Program-made: the position numbers and the translations under genes
In this document: positions 1 to 5,649 of the stretch, piece by piece
Layout of the letters: every line of letters begins with the position of its first letter
Numbering within the stretch: position 1 is the stretch's first letter
From: Candidatus Zixiibacteriota bacterium
Lineage (GTDB): Bacteria; Zixibacteria; MSB-5A5; WJJR01
Length of the DNA stretch: 8,091 nucleotides
Assembly: GCA_014729565.1 (NCBI GenBank)
Contig: WJJR01000210.1
Location: 1 to 8,091 of the forward strand
Direction: 5' to 3'
Notes under the pieces: model-generated
The model's database searches: none
Told to the model about the DNA's origin: nothing
What the model saw: the letters and a program-made list of their open reading frames with translations, nothing else

Positions 1-2
1 GC

Positions 3-137
3 TGCAGAGAACGGGTGGTGTGCCCGTCTTACGTGGAGGTGTCTGCGTCCGCGCCGGGCGAGCCACCGGCTCGCACCTACGATCCGCTGCCGGGCTCACA
101 ATTCCGCAAACAAATCCGTGCCTTGACCGGTTATTGA
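3..137 (+). CDS. 3' end of an unidentified gene (C-terminal 44 residues)
   Basis: Frame 3 is open from the window edge to a TGA at 135-137 and reads as 44 plausible residues, beginning CRERVVCPSYVEV and ending QFRKQIRALTGY. About two thirds of its codons end in G or C (30 of 44), like the well-supported genes here. The other two forward frames give arginine-rich, low-complexity readings typical of shadow frames. The stop lies 36 bases before the ATG of the HNH gene on the same strand, so the two could share a transcript. The first seven residues contain two cysteines (C-x6-C), which could belong to a metal site, but too little is left to assign a family. No function is proposed. Confidence 0.5.
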   Translation, partial: CRERVVCPSYVEVSASAPGEPPARTYDPLPGSQFRKQIRALTGY

Positions 138-173
138 GGGGAGGATATCTTCGTACCGGAGAATCGGTTGCCC

Positions 174-650
174 ATGAACGGCACACGCCCGACGATTGGT
201 CTGACGACCCCGGTGCTCGTACTGAACCAGAACTACGAGCCTCTCAGTGTTTGTACTGTCAAAAGGGCGGTCGTTTTGGTCTTCTTAGGCAAAGCCGAAA
301 TCATCGAAAACTCCAACGGCCACCGGATTCATTCCGCCACCGAAAACTGGCCGGTCCCGTCGATTGTTCGGCTCGGGCTGTATGTCCGGCGTCCGCCGAA
401 AAAGGTTTTGCTGTCGCGGAAGAACATCATCAAGCGCGACGGGCACCGTTGCCAGTACTGCGGCCAGTCGCGTACGGCGATGACGGTCGATCATGTCATC
501 CCGAAGAATCTGGGCGGCAAGGATACGTGGGAGAACCTGGTCTGCGCCTGTGTCCGCTGCAACAACAAGAAGGGCAACCGCACCCCCGACCAGGCCAACA
601 TGGCGCTGCGCCGCCAGCCCAAACGCCCCAATCACATCACCTTCATTTAG
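174..650 (+). CDS. HNH endonuclease family protein, apparently shortened at the C-terminus
   Basis: This is a 158-residue member of the stand-alone HNH nuclease family, a metal-dependent DNA-cleaving fold whose cellular role is generally not known. The N-terminal part (residues about 13-45, with TPVLVLNQNYEPLSVC and a hydrophobic stretch ending GKAEIIE) is the family's usual leader region. The HNH domain follows at about 80-140: first zinc pair C93-x2-C96, catalytic-type D106-H107, N121, and second zinc pair C126-x2-C129 followed by N130 and GNRTP. All expected zinc and catalytic positions are present. ATG at 174 is preferred because GGAGA at 158-162 is well placed for it; a TTG at 168 is in frame and would add two residues. 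The stop at 648-650 (TAG) interrupts a reading frame that continues with family-like sequence for 17 more codons, see the separate entry. It may be co-transcribed with the partial gene upstream. Confidence 0.88.
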   Translation: MNGTRPTIGLTTPVLVLNQNYEPLSVCTVKRAVVLVFLGKAEIIENSNGHRIHSATENWPVPSIVRLGLYVRRPPKKVLLSRKNIIKRDGHRCQYCGQSRTAMTVDHVIPKNLGGKDTWENLVCACVRCNNKKGNRTPDQANMALRRQPKRPNHITFI

Positions 651-704
651 CGCTTCGTCGGCCTGGGCGACCACCGCTGGAAGCGGTATTTGTTTTTGGA
701 GTAG
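648..704 (+). pseudogene. Amber codon followed by in-frame remainder of the HNH C-terminus
   Basis: Directly after TAG at 648-650, the same frame reads RFVGLGDHRWKRYLFLE and ends at another TAG (702-704). HNH proteins of this family usually do not stop at the '...PNHxTFI' position but go on for about 15-20 residues with an aromatic 'W-x2-YL' ending, which is what the extension shows (W-K-R-Y-L). A single C-to-T change of CAG (Gln) to TAG would explain it. The full frame would end 12 bases before the stop of the convergent gene at 717. Either the gene carries a real nonsense mutation, or there is readthrough, or the base is a sequencing or assembly error. The zinc and catalytic residues lie upstream and are unaffected. 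The family comparison is from memory, not an alignment. Confidence 0.6.
673..697 (+). terminator. Weak hairpin with T-rich tail after the HNH gene
   Basis: A 6-bp perfect stem (ACCGCT at 673-678, loop GGA, AGCGGT at 682-687) is followed by ATTTGTTTTT. This would serve as a short Rho-independent terminator for the + strand gene. It lies inside the possible C-terminal extension of the HNH frame, so it may be partly fortuitous: the bases also encode the conserved HRWKRY stretch. Confidence 0.35.
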
Positions 705-716
705 GTAGCCTTCCCT

Positions 717-1577
717 TTAGTCGGTCAGTTGGTATTCAGATAAATCGTAGGTCAAGTGCAAGTCGTAGAACTCACCAGTACCGTACGGTTCGATATAGCT
801 TGTCTCGGCAATATCCTTGAAGACGATCTCACGGGAAATGAGCCCTTTGTCGGATATGCAATCCGTGATCTCAATGTCTGAGATTGACCCACTGTACTCC
901 CAACCAACCATATAGCACTCGATTTCCACGTCATTCATCTTGAGTGTTCTTGTTGTGTCCGCAACAGACTTCTTGATCACCGTCACTCCCCCGAAAGCGG
1001 AGTCGTTGTAGGTCCATGATTGACCCAGTTCCAGTGGATATGGAAGGGATAAGCGAAGAATGCTCCCCTCTCCGGAGGCACTCAACGGGGGCGAGATTAA
1101 GCCGGCACCAAGCGAGGCGATCATATCCGACACAGAAGAAAACTCGAGACTGCCGATGCGCACGATACAAGAGTCGGCGGATCGCTTGGGGGCGACGTTC
1201 CATCCTCCCAGGGACACCGTCTGGACATGATATAATCCGTTCTTCATGTTGACATAGATCCCGCCGCCGGGACTTCCGAATTGTGGTTCCGTAATCGAGG
1301 AATCACCGGGGAATTGTCCAAAGAACTCGGTCAGCGTGTACTGAAGTGCCCCGGGGAAGAAGGTGGTGGTATCTGAGACGATAACGCCCATCAGACCACT
1401 CTCACGTTGCTGCACAGAATCCTCTCCGAAGACAGCCGTCACATTGTAGTCATAGACCCACTGATTCCCGACGGCGAGGGGATAGCGAAAATCATAGGGG
1501 TCGGGTTCAGTGGGACCCGAACAGGAATGGGCCGCCACAACTGAGATAATTCCGACACAGACGAGTATCCGTTTCAT
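717..1577 (-). CDS. Predicted lipoprotein with two YPLxxGxxWxY motifs
   Basis: A 286-residue protein with a lipoprotein signal peptide: MKR, a hydrophobic stretch of about 14 residues, then A-H-S-C with C19 as the likely lipidated cysteine (the -2 histidine is unusual for a lipobox). The mature part begins with a flexible GPTEPDP linker. Residues 32-43 (YPLAVGNQWVYD) and 180-191 (YPLELGQSWTYN) carry the same motif, suggesting two similar beta-rich lobes. Motifs of the form 'YPLxxGNxWxY' recur in envelope lipoproteins of FCB-type bacteria; their function is unknown to me. The C-terminus has a 'SDKGLISREIVF' stretch also usual in such proteins. The start at 1577 is chosen because GAGGTG lies four bases upstream and the signal peptide begins there. 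The frame stays open to 2042 but overlaps the upstream gene. It lies 28 bases downstream of the secreted-protein gene ending at 1606, so the two probably form an operon. GC is lower than in the rest of the window in the rows I counted. Confidence 0.82.
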   Translation of the reverse strand: MKRILVCVGIISVVAAHSCSGPTEPDPYDFRYPLAVGNQWVYDYNVTAVFGEDSVQQRESGLMGVIVSDTTTFFPGALQYTLTEFFGQFPGDSSITEPQFGSPGGGIYVNMKNGLYHVQTVSLGGWNVAPKRSADSCIVRIGSLEFSSVSDMIASLGAGLISPPLSASGEGSILRLSLPYPLELGQSWTYNDSAFGGVTVIKKSVADTTRTLKMNDVEIECYMVGWEYSGSISDIEITDCISDKGLISREIVFKDIAETSYIEPYGTGEFYDLHLTYDLSEYQLTD

Positions 1578-1605
1578 AACCCACCTCGAATAGTTGTATG
1601 ACAGG

Positions 1606-2220
1606 CTAGTGATCGTGCCATCTTGGCTCCATTGGACCGGCAGTATATGAGTACACAGAATCCACCGACAGATCATAGACTTGCACTCTGAGTGTGTAGT
1701 GATTCTTCGTCGGATCAAGAGGTTCTTCGTCAAACTCAACGGCACTGAGAAAAATAAATCGACGCTTACCCAGCCACTGCACGTCGAAATAGCGACACGG
1801 AGTTCCGCAGAATTCGAGAATCCGTACAGTCCCGCTCTCAAGTTGTGGTGTCCAGGTTGCGAGAGCATTGTCAGGGCCACCTTCGTAACCTCTGTGCGAT
1901 ACCGCGACGCTACTGTCAGACCAGAATTGCCAGATATCGGGATTCTCAATTGGGGGTCGCGGATATGTCGTAACGTATGCTTCCAGTGGCGATGTCCCTT
2001 CGAACGCAAAGCTCCCGTAGTCGACCTTCTCTGAATCGCCAAAGGTCACGACTATTAGTCGCACAATCTCCGGATTCTGCCAGACCAGTGAATCGATTGC
2101 GGGCGGGGGTGTTGCGGACGACTCGCCCGGAGCACCCGCCCAGGACGCGCAGAACGGACTCACAACAGCAAGGCTGAGTGCAGTCAGGACGAACATCCAA
2201 TTGTGGTGATTCACACGCAT
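1606..2220 (-). CDS. Secreted hypothetical protein, first gene of a two-gene unit
   Basis: A 204-residue protein I do not recognise. The N-terminus (MRVNHHNW, then a hydrophobic segment at about residues 9-23, then CASWAGA) looks like a Sec signal peptide with cleavage near residue 30. The mature part contains several short beta-like segments, for example PEIVRLIVVTFGDSEKV (50-66) and YTLRVQVYDLSVDSVY (175-190). It has a close cysteine pair, C138-G-T-P-C142, which could form a disulfide or bind metal outside the cytoplasm. There are no catalytic motifs that I can name. The start at 2220 is supported by GAGGGTG four bases upstream. The next gene (lipoprotein) begins 28 bases after this stop on the same strand, which suggests that both products act together at the cell envelope. 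Confidence 0.72.
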   Translation of the reverse strand: MRVNHHNWMFVLTALSLAVVSPFCASWAGAPGESSATPPPAIDSLVWQNPEIVRLIVVTFGDSEKVDYGSFAFEGTSPLEAYVTTYPRPPIENPDIWQFWSDSSVAVSHRGYEGGPDNALATWTPQLESGTVRILEFCGTPCRYFDVQWLGKRRFIFLSAVEFDEEPLDPTKNHYTLRVQVYDLSVDSVYSYTAGPMEPRWHDH

Positions 2221-2229
2221 GATACACCC

Positions 2230-2337
2230 TCATGCAAGGTCATAAGAATATACAACTGGATAGGCACCGCATTCCACGGTTTTGCCAATTTCGATGTCTT
2301 CGCCGACGTGGGACGGAGGATACGGGAGCCCGATCAC
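2230..2337 (-). CDS. Possible 35-residue ORF coupled to the trpS stop
   Basis: On the minus strand a GTG at 2337-2335 overlaps the trpS TGA (sequence GTGA), the usual geometry for translational coupling. The frame runs 35 codons to a TGA at 2232-2230, just before the ribosome-binding site of the next gene. The peptide contains a plausible stretch, SHVGEDIEIGKTVECGAYPV. In the first 22 codons 15 end in G or C, but the second half is AT-ending. It has no recognised family, and the same space must also hold any promoter for the gene starting at 2220. It could equally be non-coding. Confidence 0.2.
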   Translation of the reverse strand: MIGLPYPPSHVGEDIEIGKTVECGAYPVVYSYDLA

Positions 2338-3320
2338 CCCAAATGCATCGCTTTGCGCACGTCCTTCATGGTATCGGAAGCACGGGCGCGGGCACGGTCA
2401 GCGCCCATTGTCAGGGCTTTCTTGACCGCGTCGGGGTTGTTTTCGAGTTCAGTGCGGTGTTCGCGGAGGGGACGCAGGGCGTCGTTGAGATAGTCGGCCA
2501 GTTTCATCTTGCAGTCGACACAGCCCAACTCGCCGGAACGGCACGGCGGCGCGATCTCGGTCTCGTGGTCGGGGTTGTAGATTTTGTGCAGCGCATACAC
2601 GGGGCAAATCTCCGGTCGGCCGGGATCACCCTTGCGAAGCTTCTTCGGGTCGGTGAACATCTTCTTCAGACGTTTCCGCGTGTCGTCTTCGGGCAGCGAG
2701 AGCGGGATTTCATTCTCGTACGATTTACTCATCTTGCGGCCGTCGATGCCCGGCACCGCCGCAAACGGTGTCAGCTTCGGCTGCGGTTCGGGGAAGACTT
2801 CGCCGTACAGCGTATTGAACCGTCGCGCAACCTCACGCGTCAGCTCAATATGCGGTACCTGGTCCTTCCCCACCGGCACCCAGCCGGCCTTGTAAACCAG
2901 AATATCGGCCGCCTGCAGCAATGGATAGCCGAGGAAGCCATACGAATCGAGCCCGAGTTCTTCGGCCTTGTCTTTGTAGCTGGGTACCCGCTCCAGCCAT
3001 GGGATGGGAATGATCATCGAAAACAACAGGTGCAACTCGGCGTGCTCTTTGACATCGGACTGGACAAAGATCGCCGTCCGTTCGGGGTCGAGCCCGGCGG
3101 CGATATAGTCGATTGCCATCTGGTGAATGCGCTCGGGAAGCTGCTCGGTGGCATCGAAATCGGATGTCAGCGCGTGCCAGTCGACAATGCAGGCGTACAT
3201 GTCGAACTCATTCTGGAGCTGAACCCAGTTCTTCAGCGCGCCCTCGTAGTTGCCCAAATGTAGCCGTCCGGTGGGCTGCATGCCCGACAGGATGATGTTG
3301 TTTTTCGATGTGTCCGCCAT
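2334..3320 (-). CDS. trpS: Tryptophanyl-tRNA synthetase, probable [4Fe-4S] type
   Basis: This 328-residue class I synthetase charges tRNA-Trp with tryptophan using ATP in the cytoplasm. Its length is normal for bacterial TrpRS. The ATP-binding 'HIGH' element is seen as PTGRLHLGN (16-24), preceded by the typical ILSGMQ. 'KMSKS' is exact at 196-200 within PGIDGRKMSKS. Tryptophan-pocket and dimer-region segments such as YPLLQAADILVY (132-143) and GKDQVPHIELTREVARRFN (151-169) are present. Four cysteines, C239-x20-C260-x6-C267-x2-C270, resemble the iron-sulfur motif known from Thermotoga maritima TrpRS (C-x22-C-x6-C-x2-C), which lies near the anticodon-binding region. ATG at 3320 is chosen because GGAGAGGAG ends four bases upstream; an in-frame ATG at 3356 lacks such a site and would only add unconserved residues. 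It is transcribed divergently from the triple-repeat protein gene. No T-box-like leader was recognised upstream. Confidence 0.97.
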   Translation of the reverse strand: MADTSKNNIILSGMQPTGRLHLGNYEGALKNWVQLQNEFDMYACIVDWHALTSDFDATEQLPERIHQMAIDYIAAGLDPERTAIFVQSDVKEHAELHLLFSMIIPIPWLERVPSYKDKAEELGLDSYGFLGYPLLQAADILVYKAGWVPVGKDQVPHIELTREVARRFNTLYGEVFPEPQPKLTPFAAVPGIDGRKMSKSYENEIPLSLPEDDTRKRLKKMFTDPKKLRKGDPGRPEICPVYALHKIYNPDHETEIAPPCRSGELGCVDCKMKLADYLNDALRPLREHRTELENNPDAVKKALTMGADRARARASDTMKDVRKAMHLG

Positions 3321-3346
3321 GATGCTCCTCTCCAAGTTTGGGCAGG

Positions 3347-3375
3347 AATTAAGCATATACGGCAGGGATTGTCAG
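3347..3375 (-). promoter_or_regulatory. Weak candidate promoter for trpS
   Basis: On the minus strand, CTGACA (3375-3370) and TTAATT (3352-3347) are separated by 17 bases and lie about 27 bases upstream of the trpS ATG. The -35 is a good match to TTGACA (5 of 6); the -10 matches TATAAT at only 3 of 6 positions. The position is suitable, but the call depends on spacing and one good box. Confidence 0.3.
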
Positions 3376-3400
3376 GCTTTTGTTGGGATTGGGCAGACGA

Positions 3401-3619
3401 TGTAGGGCGGGTGCGCTGTAGCTTCAGATGGCTCTGCGATTGACCGAATGGCTGAATCGGTGACGTTGTCATGTGCATCACCGTCCGCGCACCCGCCGCC
3501 CCACCTCTGCGCCCCCGCGTTCGGCGGATGCGCGGTCGGGGTGGAGCCGGTAAACAGCCAAGGCCTTTGTATTCCGACGAGCGGTGGTGCACCCGATCGC
3601 GCCGCGCATCCGCCCTACA
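3401..3619. repeat. 219-bp element with 16-bp inverted ends and internal inverted copies
   Basis: The ends TGTAGGGCGGGTGCGC (3401-3416) and GCGCATCCGCCCTACA (3604-3619) are inverted repeats with one mismatch in 16. The core motif GGCGGRTGCGC occurs four times in alternating orientation: + at 3406, - at 3487-3497, + at 3523, - at 3604-3614. The first pair (3406-3416 with 3487-3497) is perfect over 11 bp; the second (3523-3535 with 3602-3614) is perfect over 13 bp. Both pairs span exactly 92 bases. The bases enclosed by the two pairs do not resemble each other when compared position by position. No target-site duplication is evident. This is compatible with a MITE-like or REP-like dispersed non-coding element, or a transcribed double hairpin. 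Open frames crossing it lack ribosome-binding sites and look like shadows. Confidence 0.5.
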
Positions 3620-3630
3620 GTCTCAAACCA

Positions 3631-3650
3631 CGCCGAGCTGGGGCTCGGCG
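3631..3650. other. Perfect 8-bp GC-rich hairpin in the trpS/repeat-protein gap
   Basis: CGCCGAGC (3631-3638), loop TGGG, GCTCGGCG (3643-3650) form a perfect stem just right of the inverted-repeat element. There is no T-run on either side adequate for a standard terminator: + strand is followed by ATCCGG, minus strand by TGGTTTGAG. It might be part of the repeat element's structure or a regulatory site for the gene at 3767. Confidence 0.35.
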
Positions 3651-3713
3651 ATCCGGATTGGCCGTCTCTCTGCATTTCCCTGAAACCTGCGACTAATTCG
3701 TTCGTAATCAGCA

Positions 3714-3760
3714 TATAACGCCCGGATCGGGCAAATTGGACCCTGCACGACATAGGAGGT
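3714..3760 (+). promoter_or_regulatory. Leader of the triple-repeat protein gene with strong ribosome-binding site
   Basis: A TATAAC box (3714-3719) is a reasonable -10 element, but no convincing -35 lies 16-18 bases upstream (GACTAA), so the promoter is tentative. A small hairpin GCCCG-GAT-CGGGC follows at 3720-3732. AGGAGGT at 3754-3760 is a near-perfect Shine-Dalgarno six bases before the ATG at 3767 and fixes that start. Confidence 0.4.
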
Positions 3761-3766
3761 TTATCG

Positions 3767-4996
3767 ATGCAACGCGCGTTGATTATGGCGGCTATCACCT
3801 TTGTCGTGGTTCTGTGCACGGAAGCGATCGCCAGAGACCACGGTTACATTTTCGGAACAGTCTATACCGAGTGGGGGGATGAATACACGGGGCGCATTCG
3901 CTGGGACAAGAACGAGGGATTCTGGGATGATCTCATTGACGCGACGAAGTACGACGATGAGCGCTATGAGTCGCGTCACCGGCGGCGGGACCGCGACGGC
4001 ATCGAGATTTTCGGGCTTCACATTCGCGGCGATGACATCAACTGGGACTGGAACTCATCTTCGCAACTCCGTTTTGGACATATCGTTGAGATCGAACCCC
4101 GGTCCCGGGGAAGAGCCACGGTGCAGCTCAAGAGCGGGGAACGGATTCGGTTCGAGGATTCCGGCTCCGATTTGGGATCGGGCATTCGCGGCATTGAGAT
4201 GTTTATCGACGGTGAGGGTACCATCGAACTCGAATGGAGCGATATCGACCGCGTTGAGTTCTATCCTGAGCCCGACGGTTACACGCCGCCACGCGGCCCC
4301 ATGGAGCGCCTGTATGGGCATATCGTGACGGCCGAGGGCGCCGAGTTTACCGGTTTCGTCATGTGGGATGCCGACGAGATTTACACGTCAGACATCCTCG
4401 ACGGTGATCAGCGCGGGCGTGACCGTGAGATTCGCTTTGAGGCGATTGAGTCGATCGAGCGCAACTCGAGCCGGTCGTGCAATGTCGTGTTGAAGTCGGG
4501 GCGGGAAATGAAACTGTCGGGTTCCAACGATGTCGATTCGGGAAACCGGGGCATCTACATGCTGGTCCCGGGACTCGGGCAGATCAAAGTCGAGTGGGAT
4601 GAGTTCGAGAAGCTCACCTTCATGACACCGCCGGCCCACATTCAGCCGACCTATGACGATTTCGACGGCGGCCGGCGTCTGCGCGGCACGGTCACCGACG
4701 ATCGCGGCGACAAGTTCACCGGTGAAATCACCTGGGACAACGACGAACGCTACAGTTGGGAATTCATCAACGGCGAAGAGGACTATATCGAGTACGATAT
4801 CGAGCTGCAGGAGATCGCGTCGATCGAACGCCGTTCGAGCCGTTCGGCGTCGCTCATACTGCGCAACGGCACCCGTTTGGAATTGCGCGGATCGAACGAT
4901 GTCGATGATGACAACAAAGGCATATTTATTGACACCGATGATGGCAAACTCGTTGAGATCGAGTGGGATGACTTCGAACGCGTCGATTTTGAGTAG
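3767..4996 (+). CDS. Exported acidic protein made of three repeats, family unknown
   Basis: A 409-residue protein that I cannot assign to a named family. Residues 1-22 are a signal peptide (MQRALIMAA, hydrophobic core, then TEAIA before RDHG). The rest is three copies of one unit, at about 27-166, 183-286 and 305-408. Each begins with 'G-x-V/I ... E/F-Y/F-T-G-x-I/V-x-W-D' (DEYTGRIRWD, AEFTGFVMWD, DKFTGEITWD). Each continues with 'I-x-x-I-E-R/P-x-S/R' and a beta pair (VQLKSGERIRF, VVLKSGREMKL, LILRNGTRLEL), then an Asp/Gly loop (GSDLGSGIRG, GSNDVDSGNRG, GSNDVDDDNKG), and closes with 'I/V-E-W-D/S-x-F/I-x-x-V/L-x-F'. Unit 1 carries an extra charged insertion at about 62-98, with HRRRDRDG. The strand-turn pattern suggests a small all-beta domain; the Asp-rich loops could bind Ca2+ (inference). 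There is no C-terminal beta-barrel or anchor signal, so it is probably periplasmic or secreted. It stands alone, flanked by its own leader and a downstream hairpin. Confidence 0.88.
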   Translation: MQRALIMAAITFVVVLCTEAIARDHGYIFGTVYTEWGDEYTGRIRWDKNEGFWDDLIDATKYDDERYESRHRRRDRDGIEIFGLHIRGDDINWDWNSSSQLRFGHIVEIEPRSRGRATVQLKSGERIRFEDSGSDLGSGIRGIEMFIDGEGTIELEWSDIDRVEFYPEPDGYTPPRGPMERLYGHIVTAEGAEFTGFVMWDADEIYTSDILDGDQRGRDREIRFEAIESIERNSSRSCNVVLKSGREMKLSGSNDVDSGNRGIYMLVPGLGQIKVEWDEFEKLTFMTPPAHIQPTYDDFDGGRRLRGTVTDDRGDKFTGEITWDNDERYSWEFINGEEDYIEYDIELQEIASIERRSSRSASLILRNGTRLELRGSNDVDDDNKGIFIDTDDGKLVEIEWDDFERVDFE

Positions 4997-5136
4997 TACT
5001 TAAATCTGAGGTATTGCTGTCAAAACCGTCAGTTAATCGACAGATAATCCGATTTGACGGAAACAAGCCGGCCCTGAGTGCAGTATTCTATGGTGGGTCT
5101 GGCGAGAGACAACTTGGTTTACAGCATCATTGACCC

Positions 5137-5214
5137 GAGCGCCCTCTTTCTTCTTTTCCCTCCATTCGTCGAGAGACGGCTGGTACTTGCAAACGGAGAG
5201 GGCGCTCTCTTTTT
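5137..5214 (+). terminator. Long hairpin with T-run after the triple-repeat gene; possible structured RNA
   Basis: GAGCGCCCTCT (5137-5147) and AGAGGGCGCTC (5197-5207) form a perfect 11-bp stem followed by TCTTTTTAT, the form of a Rho-independent terminator. The enclosed 49 bases are much longer than in usual terminators and contain a nested hairpin CGTC-GAGA-GACG (5167-5178) with a GNRA-type loop. It lies 140 bases after the stop of the upstream gene. It may be that gene's terminator, or the 3' end of a small RNA; no convincing promoter was found just upstream (TTGACG at 5054-5059 and TATTCT at 5084-5089 are 24 bases apart). Confidence 0.6.
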
Positions 5215-5649
5215 ATCTACTCCTGAAGCTCTGGTGGATTTGTGACGGGGTGACCCACCCTGACCGATTGGCAGAATTCCCTTCCCATTGAATTTCCCGC
5301 GGTGGGCGGGCGCTCTGCCGCTTGCACTGACCGGAGTCGAAGTGTGCGCCCCTACATTTTGGTTCCTCTCCCTGCACCTTTCAGCGGGCTGGGGTTCAGA
5401 CTCTATGGCAACTTCGCCCCACCTATGGGATGATCCCCAAGGTCAGCCTGATCAATTCCCCTCCTCGATCATCAAAGTAACACTTTAACTCAAGACCCTA
5501 TCACACTACACCCAAACACGCTTTAACCTCACACGAGTCCAGCACTTATCGCCTTGGCGGTTTCTGGCAATGCGATTGCTCATACGCCAGTGCATACACC
5601 GCACGCATTTCACGGAGACAGCGGTGGTCAGAAAAGGACGGGGGACACC
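5215..5649. other. Non-coding gap before the outer-membrane protein gene
   Basis: No supported gene was found in these 435 bases. A 66-codon frame at 5288-5488 (+) has no ribosome-binding site and an implausible composition. A short inverted repeat AAAGT-AAC-ACTTT (5474-5486) could be an operator for the gene at 5650, but it is only 5 bp per arm. GTGCGCCCCTACA at 5344-5356 resembles the right end of the inverted-repeat element at 3401-3619 and may be a decayed relative. A clear promoter for the downstream gene was not identified. Confidence 0.4.

Noticed and set aside
648..650. Genome-wide reassignment of TAG (or selenocysteine/pyrrolysine-type recoding)
   Set aside because: TAG is also used as the terminal stop at 4994-4996 and would end the extended HNH frame at 702-704. 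No recoding element is apparent and the expected residue is an ordinary glutamine.
20..820. 266-codon open frame on the + strand across the HNH gene
   Set aside because: It is a shadow of the HNH gene in another frame: arginine/proline-rich, no ribosome-binding site and no recognisable motif, whereas the overlapping HNH frame has intact zinc and catalytic residues.
1578..2042. N-terminal extension of the lipoprotein frame to a 441-residue protein
   Set aside because: The extension overlaps the secreted-protein gene on the same strand and would place about 155 residues before a clear lipoprotein signal peptide. The ATG at 1577 has its own ribosome-binding site.
2232..3263. 343-codon + strand frame opposite trpS
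   Set aside because: It is the antisense shadow of trpS. The minus strand carries exact HIGH-like and KMSKS motifs, which settle the coding strand.
3321..3400. T-box riboswitch upstream of trpS
   Set aside because: The leader is short, and I found no T-box consensus or specifier-like stem on the minus strand.
3401..3619. CRISPR array or insertion sequence
   Set aside because: The copies of the motif alternate in orientation rather than being direct repeats with uniform spacers, and no transposase is encoded within or beside the element.
3448..3819. Open frames on both strands within the trpS/triple-repeat gap
   Set aside because: They run through the inverted-repeat element, have proline/arginine-rich or mixed composition, lack ribosome-binding sites, and resemble no family.
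5288..5488. 66-codon + strand frame in the gap before the outer-membrane protein
   Set aside because: There is no Shine-Dalgarno sequence near the ATG, and neither the composition nor the hydrophobicity pattern suggests a real protein.
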